Part shown: in pieces, positions 6,893 through 12,493 of the stretch
How positions within the stretch are numbered: position 1 is the first letter of the stretch
Layout: the number at the start of each line of letters is the position of its first letter
Assembly: GCA_003022745.1 (NCBI GenBank)
Contig: PXSU01000107.1
Span: 1 to 17,436, forward strand
Direction of reading: 5' to 3'
DNA length: 17,436 nt
Source of the DNA: Halobacteriales archaeon SW_9_67_25
GTDB lineage: Archaea; Halobacteriota; Halobacteria; Halobacteriales; Haloarculaceae
Position numbers and translations under genes: made by a program
Notes under the pieces: model-generated
What the model saw: only the letters and a program-made list of their open reading frames with translations
What the model was told of the DNA's origin: nothing
The model's database searches: none

Positions 6893-8183
6893 GTGTGATC
6901 ATCACGAAGTACACGCCCGAGACCCTGATGGCCAGGTGGCCCACGAGCCAGGCCGCGAGCGCCGACCCGACCAGCGCGACACCGAGTGCGACGAACGCCG
7001 ACGGCGAGACGTGTAGCAGCGTCATCACCACGGCGTAGGCGCCCAGCCCGTAGAACAGCGCCTGTCCCAGCGAGATGAGGCCGGCGTACCCCAGGATGAC
7101 GTCGAGGCTCATCGCAAACAGGGCCCAGACGAGCACGGTAATCAGCAGCGACACGACGAACCCCGAGTAGATGACGCCCTCGAAGACGGGGACGAGCGCG
7201 AGCGCCACCACGAGTCCGAGCCCCAGTCGCGACCGGAGACGGTCGCCGAGCACACCGCCATCGAGGCCGCCGACGAACTCGCTGGAGTCCGTGCTGCCGC
7301 CGGCCGCCTCGGTGTCGGTACCGAACAATCCGCTGGGCCGGACGAGCAACACGCCGATCATCAGCAGAAAAATAACCATCCCCTGGAACGCCGGGAGGAA
7401 CGTACTGACCGTACTCTGGACGACACCGACGAGCAACCCGCCGACGACAGCCCCGCGGAAACTCCCGAGTCCACCCAGCACGACGATGACGAACGCCGGG
7501 ATGACGACAGCGTTGCCCATCTCCAGGTTGACGTTCTGGTAGCCGCCGAGGACGACCCCCCCGAAGGCTGCCAGGGCCGCCCCGAACCCGAACACCACCG
7601 TGTAGTAGCGGTCGATGTCGATGCCGAGATTCCTGACCATCTCCCGGTCCTCGGCGCCGGCCCGGATCACGAGACCGTACCGGGTGTACCGCAACAGCAC
7701 CCAGGTCACCAGCGCCAGCGTCGCTCCGGCGACGATGGTGAAGTAACTGTACAGCGAGTACGAGAACCCGAGGAGTTCGACGGGCTGGTTCAGTGTCGCC
7801 GGCGGCGAGAGGAGTTTGGCCTCTTTGCCCCAGACGAGCTGTTTCAGGTCGTAGATGACCAGCAAGAGGCCGAACGTCAGGAGTATCTGTGCGAGCTGGC
7901 CGCGCCCGTAGACGCGCCTGATCGCCACCCGTTCGAGTCCGGCACCGAGCACGCCGACCAGGGCTGGAACGACGACGAGCGCGAGCCAGAAACCGCCCTC
8001 GCCGACGCCGACGACCAGCGAGAAGGCGAAGTACGCGCCCAGCGCAAGCAACTCGCCGTGGGAGACGTTGAGCACGTCCATCACGCCGAAGACGACCGAC
8101 AGCCCCGCGGCGACGAGCACGTAGACGAACCCGATGGTCAGCCCGTTGAGGAGTATCTCCAGCGCCTGCGTCGCCGACGGCAT
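6876..8183 (-). CDS. Fused LivH-LivM branched-chain amino acid-type ABC permease, truncated by frame break
   Basis: ATG 8183 begins a LivH-type permease (residues 1 to about 288). It has the N-terminal LNGLTIGFVYVLVAAGLSVVFG segment, the loop RAGAEDREMVRNLGIDIDRY (174-193) and the end LLVRPSGLFG (280-288). The frame continues without a stop through a Gly/Ser/Asp linker (about 289-320) into the start of a LivM-type permease (SLDVILGYAGLISLGQALFYGLGAY, about 359-383). It ends abruptly at residue 435 (TPRVHR) right after the conserved VYFVMIT. The rest of LivM follows in another frame (6356-6892). The protein would sit in the cytoplasmic membrane as the channel of a HAAT importer. A TATA element 27 nt upstream of 8183 supports this start. 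No LivG or LivF ATPase is present nearby. Whether the truncated product works is doubtful. Confidence 0.75.
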   Translation of the reverse strand: MPSATQALEILLNGLTIGFVYVLVAAGLSVVFGVMDVLNVSHGELLALGAYFAFSLVVGVGEGGFWLALVVVPALVGVLGAGLERVAIRRVYGRGQLAQILLTFGLLLVIYDLKQLVWGKEAKLLSPPATLNQPVELLGFSYSLYSYFTIVAGATLALVTWVLLRYTRYGLVIRAGAEDREMVRNLGIDIDRYYTVVFGFGAALAAFGGVVLGGYQNVNLEMGNAVVIPAFVIVVLGGLGSFRGAVVGGLLVGVVQSTVSTFLPAFQGMVIFLLMIGVLLVRPSGLFGTDTEAAGGSTDSSEFVGGLDGGVLGDRLRSRLGLGLVVALALVPVFEGVIYSGFVVSLLITVLVWALFAMSLDVILGYAGLISLGQALFYGLGAYAVVMTLLHVSPSAFVALGVALVGSALAAWLVGHLAIRVSGVYFVMITPRVHR

Positions 8184-8206
8184 GTGTGTGTGGGTGCGCG
8201 GGTCCG

Positions 8207-8214
8207 GCGATAAA
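8207..8214 (-). promoter_or_regulatory. TATA-like promoter of livHM
   Basis: Minus-strand GCTTTATC is centred about 27 nt before ATG 8183 in the 74-bp gap after the peptidase gene. This is the usual distance for a leaderless haloarchaeal transcript, so the permease need not be co-transcribed with the peptidase. Confidence 0.45.
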
Positions 8215-8257
8215 GCTGTCGAGGTTTCGGTGGCCTCTCTCGGGGTTTGCTGCCGTA

Positions 8258-10081
8258 TCAGACGTACTCGTCGAGAAAGTCGACGACCTGCGAGTAGGCC
8301 TCGATGCGGTTCTCGAGTTTCGAGATGCCGTGACCCTCGTCCTCGAAGACCAGTTTCCGCACGGGAACGCCCCGGTCGCGTGCCTCTTCGGCGACCTGTT
8401 CGGCCTCCGGGAGCGGTACCCGCGGGTCGTTGGCACCGTGGAGCACGAACAGCGGTGCCTCGATGTGCTCGATGTTGTTGATGGGGCTGATCCGCTCGAG
8501 AAACTCGCGGTCTTCCGCCAGTGACCCGTACTCGGCCTCGCGCAACTCGCGGCGCCACGGTCCGGTGTTCTCGAGGAAGGTGACGAAGTTGGCGATGCCC
8601 ACCGAGTCGACGCCAGCGGCCCACCGCTCGGGGAACTCGGTCAGCGCCGCGAGCACCACGAACCCGCCGTAGGAGCCACCCTTCGCGACGAACCGGTCGG
8701 GGTCGACCGCTGGGTGGGCCGCGAGCCAGTCGAGGGCCGCCCCGACGTCTTTCACCGCGTCCATGCGTTTCTCGACGTTGTCGAGGTGGGTGTAGGTCCT
8801 GCCGTAGCCGGTCGATCCCCGGACGTTGGGTTCGAAAACCGCGTACCCTCGCGAGAGGAGATACTGTGTCAACCCCGAAAACGAGGGGCGCCGCTGGCTC
8901 TCGGGGCCGCCGTGGATGTCCACGATGACCGGGGTCTCGCCCACGTCGGCGTTCTCGGGGACCGAGAAGAACGCCGGAATCTCGCGCCCGTCGAAGGTCT
9001 CGTACCGGACGAGGTCGGGTTCGACGAACGACTCGGGTGGAATGCCCGCGGTCGAGGCGTTCGTCCAGCGGGTCGCCGTCTCGGCGGTCGCCGTCTCCCC
9101 GGCTTCGCGGAGCGATTCGACGTCGACGACGTGGACGTTCGTGTTCGCTGTCCGGCCCGACGCGGAGAGGGCGAACCGCTCCCCGCCGGGGCCGAAACTC
9201 ACCCCGCCGGCGACATCCCCGGGCAGATCGAGCGGGCCGAACTCCTCGACGGTGAGCGCACCGGTCAGCCGGCCGGCAGTCAGTTCCGTGTAGCCCTCGA
9301 CGTTGCGCGAGTAGACCAGCAGGCCTGTATCGGGGTCGAGCGCGACCCCGTCGACGTTCCAGTCCCCGCCCTCGCGGACCGTCTCGAGTTTGCCGGTCTC
9401 GGCGTCGAGTCGCGCCAGGTAGAGCGTGTCCGCACCCGCGTCGGTGACAAGGTACAGCGCCTCCCCGTGGGGACCCCAGCCCGCGCTCAGGTAGCGGACG
9501 TCCCCCTCGTGTGGCGTCAGGTGCTCGAGGTGGCCGGTCTCGACATCGAGCACGTAGACGTCCTGGTCGAAACTCCAGTGGGCCTCCGTGACCACGAGGC
9601 GGCTATCGTCGGGGCTCCAGCCCCCGACCGAGAGCCAGCCGTCGCCCTCGTAGACGCGGTCGGCATCGGTGCCGGTCCCATCCCGGGCCTGGACGTAGAT
9701 GTCGAAGACCGCCTCGTCGCGGCGGTTCGACGCGAAGGCGAACTGTCCGCCACCGTGACTCCAGCCGCCCCACCGGTGTTTCGCGTCTGGCGTCGCCGTC
9801 AGGTCGGTGACGGTGCCGTCCGCGTCGAGTCGGTGTAACTGGGTCCGCTCGTTGCCTCCCTCGTCCATTCCGAAGACGAACTCCGTGCGCTCGGGCGAGG
9901 CGCCCACGAAGGAGACCGGTTCGTCGTAGAAGGTCCGCTGTTCCGGCCATGCGCCCGGTTCGCCGAGCGTCCAGACCTGCGCGACGCCCGTCGTGTCGAG
10001 CAGGAACGCGACGGTGCCGTCGGGGGCGACCGAGGCACCGTAGGCGCTCCGTATCGTCAGGTAGCGTTCGATGTCGTACAC
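8258..10081 (-). CDS. S9-family (prolyl oligopeptidase / acylaminoacyl-peptidase-like) serine peptidase
   Basis: A 607-residue cytoplasmic serine peptidase with two parts. Residues about 1-340 form a TolB/WD-like beta-propeller with repeated blades such as GGWSPDDSRLVV and AGWGPHGEALYLV. Residues about 350-607 form an alpha/beta-hydrolase domain. The catalytic triad is visible: Ser470 in GGSYGG, Asp552 in HGANDPRVP and His584 in EDEGHGIS, plus the oxyanion motif HGGP (390-393). It has no signal peptide. The start is a GTG at 10081 (reading VYDIERYLTIRSAYG). The frame stays open to 11437, but that extension lies antisense to a real glycosyltransferase, and a TATA element sits 26 nt upstream of the GTG, predicting a leaderless transcript beginning there. 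It probably degrades short peptides or releases N-acyl amino acids; the exact specificity is unknown. Confidence 0.88.
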   Translation of the reverse strand: MYDIERYLTIRSAYGASVAPDGTVAFLLDTTGVAQVWTLGEPGAWPEQRTFYDEPVSFVGASPERTEFVFGMDEGGNERTQLHRLDADGTVTDLTATPDAKHRWGGWSHGGGQFAFASNRRDEAVFDIYVQARDGTGTDADRVYEGDGWLSVGGWSPDDSRLVVTEAHWSFDQDVYVLDVETGHLEHLTPHEGDVRYLSAGWGPHGEALYLVTDAGADTLYLARLDAETGKLETVREGGDWNVDGVALDPDTGLLVYSRNVEGYTELTAGRLTGALTVEEFGPLDLPGDVAGGVSFGPGGERFALSASGRTANTNVHVVDVESLREAGETATAETATRWTNASTAGIPPESFVEPDLVRYETFDGREIPAFFSVPENADVGETPVIVDIHGGPESQRRPSFSGLTQYLLSRGYAVFEPNVRGSTGYGRTYTHLDNVEKRMDAVKDVGAALDWLAAHPAVDPDRFVAKGGSYGGFVVLAALTEFPERWAAGVDSVGIANFVTFLENTGPWRRELREAEYGSLAEDREFLERISPINNIEHIEAPLFVLHGANDPRVPLPEAEQVAEEARDRGVPVRKLVFEDEGHGISKLENRIEAYSQVVDFLDEYV

Positions 10082-10104
10082 CCGAGCATCCTCGGCGGCC
10101 GCGA

Positions 10105-10110
10105 GTATAA
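10105..10110 (-). promoter_or_regulatory. TATA-box promoter of the S9 peptidase
   Basis: Minus-strand TTATAC is centred 26 nt upstream of the GTG codon at 10081. It is the main reason for choosing that GTG as the start of a leaderless message. Confidence 0.5.
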
Positions 10111-10133
10111 CGGTGACGCGAGCAAAGCCCCCA

Positions 10134-10143
10134 CAGTTTTGAC
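10134..10143 (+). promoter_or_regulatory. Probable TATA-like promoter of the glycosyltransferase
   Basis: AGTTTTGAC is centred about 28 nt upstream of ATG 10166. It lies back to back with the peptidase promoter in an 84-bp divergent region. The element is a weak TATA match, so the call rests largely on spacing. Confidence 0.35.
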
Positions 10144-10165
10144 AGCGGGTGCCCTCCGGCCGGAT

Positions 10166-11227
10166 ATGCGCGTCGCGCTCGTCGCAATGGAGACGACCAA
10201 TCACCGCAACACGGCGGGCAACCACCGCTTCGAGCGTCTCGCCCGCCAGCTCGTCGGGGCCGGTCACGACGTCCGGTTCTTCTGTGCGCGGTGGTGGAGC
10301 AGCGACCCCGACACGGTCGAACTCGACGGCGTCGAGTACCACGGCATCGCCGACGACGACGCACTCGCCGAGTTCTGTCTCCGTCTCCCCGTGGCCATCT
10401 TCCAGTACGCACCCGACGTGGTCCACACGCGACCGGCACCCCCACCACAGGTCATCGCAGCCTCGACCGGCGGCACCCTCGCCCGTGCGCCGCTCGCACT
10501 GGAGTGGTTCGGCGACGAGGGACTGGACCCGAACGCCCCGGCGACCCGGGTCGTCGCTCGCGAGCCACAGATGGTCCTCACGCCATCGGAACTGGTCCGG
10601 ACGCGGGTCCGCGAACTCGGCGCGCTGGGCCGGGGCTCCCGCACCATCGCGGAGGGCATCGATTTCGACGCGGTCGGGCAGGCAGGGGTCGGGGAGGGCG
10701 TGGACGTCGCCTACGCGCACCCCCTCGACGAGAGCGCGAACGCCGGGAGCCTGCTGCTCGGGCTGGCGGAACTCCGGGACAAGGACTGGCAGGCGACCGT
10801 CATCGGCGACGGACCCCGCCGTGGGGACTACGAGCGCCAGGCGGCCGACCTCCGGATCGACGACCGGGTGACGTTCGCCGGTGCCTGCGACCGGGACCGC
10901 CGCCTGCGCGTCTACCGCGGTGCCCACGTGTTCGTCCAGACCGCCTACCGCGAGTACTTCCCGACGGAACTCCTCTGGGCGCTCGCCTGCGGGTGTGTCG
11001 GCCTCGTCGAGTACCAGGCCGAATCCAGCGCGCACGAACTCATCGAGAACTACGAGCGCAGTTTCGGGGTCACCGACCCCGGGGGGATCGCAGACGCCAT
11101 CGTCGAGGCCGGCCAGTTCGACCGGCGCGATACCGACGACACCTGGCAGTCCTACGACCACGGGGCAGTTCTGGACCGCTACGTCGACACCTACGAGAAG
11201 CTCCTGACAGACTTCAGTTTCGTGTGA
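10166..11227 (+). CDS. Glycosyltransferase, GT4-like (GT-B fold)
   Basis: A 353-residue GT-B-fold glycosyltransferase. The N-terminal acceptor domain begins MRVALVAMETTNHRNTAG and carries RFERLARQLVGAGHDVRFFCARWW. The C-terminal nucleotide-sugar domain shows ATVIGDGPRRGDYE (about 210-223), DDRVTFAGA, and the donor-binding EFPTELLWALACGCVGLVEY segment (about 263-282), an E-x7-like arrangement shared by GT4 enzymes. No membrane helix is predicted, so it is a cytosolic or peripheral enzyme, probably acting on a lipid- or protein-linked glycan. Acceptor and sugar are unknown. ATG 10166 is preferred over a TTG at 10139 because the first strand starts exactly there and the TATA-like element would otherwise overlap the coding region. 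It is followed after 82 nt by a short-chain dehydrogenase with its own promoter-like element. Confidence 0.78.
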   Translation: MRVALVAMETTNHRNTAGNHRFERLARQLVGAGHDVRFFCARWWSSDPDTVELDGVEYHGIADDDALAEFCLRLPVAIFQYAPDVVHTRPAPPPQVIAASTGGTLARAPLALEWFGDEGLDPNAPATRVVAREPQMVLTPSELVRTRVRELGALGRGSRTIAEGIDFDAVGQAGVGEGVDVAYAHPLDESANAGSLLLGLAELRDKDWQATVIGDGPRRGDYERQAADLRIDDRVTFAGACDRDRRLRVYRGAHVFVQTAYREYFPTELLWALACGCVGLVEYQAESSAHELIENYERSFGVTDPGGIADAIVEAGQFDRRDTDDTWQSYDHGAVLDRYVDTYEKLLTDFSFV

Positions 11228-11273
11228 GCCCGCGGTCGGCCACAGCGTCCGGCCCGGCCACCTGGAGACGACA

Positions 11274-11283
11274 GCGTTTTTGC
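11274..11283 (+). promoter_or_regulatory. Probable TATA-like promoter of the SDR gene
   Basis: A T-run (GCGTTTTTGC) is centred about 31 nt upstream of ATG 11310, at haloarchaeal leaderless-promoter spacing. The match to a TATA consensus is weak. Confidence 0.35.
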
Positions 11284-11309
11284 CGTTTGGTCGAACCCTC
11301 ACCCGATAC

Positions 11310-11996
11310 ATGACGGACAGAACGGTGCTGATTACGGGCGCGAGCGGCGGTATCGGGTCGGCGGTCGCGGAGGAGTTCGCAGCCGCGGGCTGGCAGACGG
11401 TCCTCTGTGGACGGTCGGCGGACGCCCTCGCGGTCACCGCCGAGGCTGTCTCGGGGGCGGGCGGGACACCGGTGACCCACGAGGTCGACGTCCGCGACGA
11501 GACGGAGGTGTTCTACGCGCTCGCAGAGTGCGTCCCGGAGACGCTCGATGTCGTGATTCCCGCCGCCGCGACGATACCTCACGCGCCCGGCGAGCGCCCG
11601 CTCGACGAGGACCGATACGAGGACGTCCGGACCGTACTGGATACAAACGTCTATGGCCTGTTCGCCGTGATCCGCGAATCGCTGGCGTTCATGCACCCGG
11701 AGGGGCGCGTCCTCGTTCCCTCGGGGTCGGTGGCCCGCGAGCCGACGCCCGGCATGGGGATGTACGCCCCCTCGAAGGCAGCGGCCGAGGCCATCGCACG
11801 CGGCTTCGCCGCCGATGTCGACCAGACCGTCGGCGTCGTCGACCCGGGGGTCGTCGCGACGGACCTCACCGACGGCAAGGGCCGCGACCCCGCGGACGTC
11901 GCCGGCATGTTCCGCTGGGCTGCCCTCGAGTGTCCGCCAGCGGACCTCGACGGGGAGATAGTCGGTCTGCGGGAGTGGAAACAGGCGACCCGCTGA
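11310..11996 (+). CDS. Short-chain dehydrogenase/reductase (SDR)
   Basis: A 228-residue classical SDR. The Rossmann glycine motif TGASGGIG lies at 9-16 (TVLITGASGGIGSAVAEEFA). CGRSADAL follows strand 2, where an Arg after Gly suggests NADP(H) preference (inference). VDVRD marks strand 3. The catalytic Ser is in VPSGS, and the Tyr/Lys pair in MYAPSKAAAEA matches YxxxK. VVDPGVVATDLT is the usual PG motif after the active site. The NNAG motif is replaced by PAAAT, somewhat divergent for the structural strand-4 position. The protein is slightly short because the C-terminal substrate loop is compact. The substrate cannot be predicted. It lies 82 nt after the glycosyltransferase on the same strand. 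Confidence 0.85.
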   Translation: MTDRTVLITGASGGIGSAVAEEFAAAGWQTVLCGRSADALAVTAEAVSGAGGTPVTHEVDVRDETEVFYALAECVPETLDVVIPAAATIPHAPGERPLDEDRYEDVRTVLDTNVYGLFAVIRESLAFMHPEGRVLVPSGSVAREPTPGMGMYAPSKAAAEAIARGFAADVDQTVGVVDPGVVATDLTDGKGRDPADVAGMFRWAALECPPADLDGEIVGLREWKQATR

Positions 11997-12042
11997 TGCT
12001 GGCGGCTGTAAGCCCGTGAGTAATCTCGATCTCCTGTGAAGT

Positions 12043-12052
12043 CGAATATCTT
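12043..12052 (+). promoter_or_regulatory. TATA-box promoter of the TFB-like gene
   Basis: CGAATATCTT is centred about 26 nt upstream of ATG 12074. It is a clear AT-rich element in GC-rich surroundings and predicts a leaderless transcript. Confidence 0.5.
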
Positions 12053-12073
12053 CACCTCGTTGTAGCCGTCAGT

Positions 12074-12364
12074 ATGGAAATCCCGCCGACGAACCCGCTA
12101 GAGTACCTCGGCCGGTTCGCGTCTAGACTCGGGTGCAACGACGAGACCGAGCGCCGTGCCCGGGACCTGGTCGAGGACGCCACCGAAGCCAGCACCCACA
12201 GCGGCAAGCACCCGGTGGGAATCGCAGCGAGCGCCCTCTATGCCGCCGGCAAACTGACCGGCGAGGACCTCGTCCAGCGCGAAGTCTCCGAGGCGACCGA
12301 CGTGAGCACCGTGACCATCCGGAACCGCTACCGGGAACTGCTGACCGTCGCGGACGTGGACTGA
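12074..12364 (+). CDS. Solo TFIIB/TFB cyclin-fold protein (96 aa)
   Basis: A 96-residue acidic protein that matches only the second cyclin-like repeat of archaeal TFB. HPVGIAASALYAAGKLTGED (about 46-65) corresponds to the TFB segment SPxGLAAAAxYxA, and QREVSEATDVSTVTIRNRY (about 68-86) to the helix-turn-helix that contacts the BRE in full TFBs. It lacks the zinc ribbon, the B-finger/linker and the first cyclin repeat, so it should not be able to recruit RNA polymerase in the ordinary way. It may act as a DNA- or TBP-binding modulator or competitor (inference). A leaderless TATA promoter precedes it. It is convergent with the purine fusion gene, and the second palindromic repeat lies between. 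The reading frame is intact and starts cleanly, so it does not look like a decayed full-length TFB. Confidence 0.75.
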   Translation: MEIPPTNPLEYLGRFASRLGCNDETERRARDLVEDATEASTHSGKHPVGIAASALYAAGKLTGEDLVQREVSEATDVSTVTIRNRYRELLTVADVD

Positions 12365-12411
12365 TGCCGGTCTGGCACTGTCGACTGTGGACTCGGCTAC
12401 CCCACGGTATC

Positions 12412-12493
12412 ATACGGATTGCTGTCGCTATTTTCCAGGTCGACCGCGCGCAGTACTGCGGTCGATCCAGTAATGAACGACAGCAATCCGTAT
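12412..12493. repeat. 82-bp palindromic MITE-like element, copy 2
   Basis: This is the same element as at 3388-3469, in the opposite orientation, with only two differences in the central loop. The 16-bp terminal inverted repeats are identical. The core here includes the perfect palindrome CGCAGTACTGCG. It again lies between convergent genes, 47 nt after the TFB-like stop, and its last base gives the final A of the purine gene's TGA stop. No target duplication is visible. Confidence 0.85.

Noticed and set aside
10082..11437. N-terminal extension of the S9 peptidase frame to 11437
   Set aside because: The extension is antisense to a real glycosyltransferase and part of the SDR, has no domain, and the TATA element at 10105-10110 would fall inside it.
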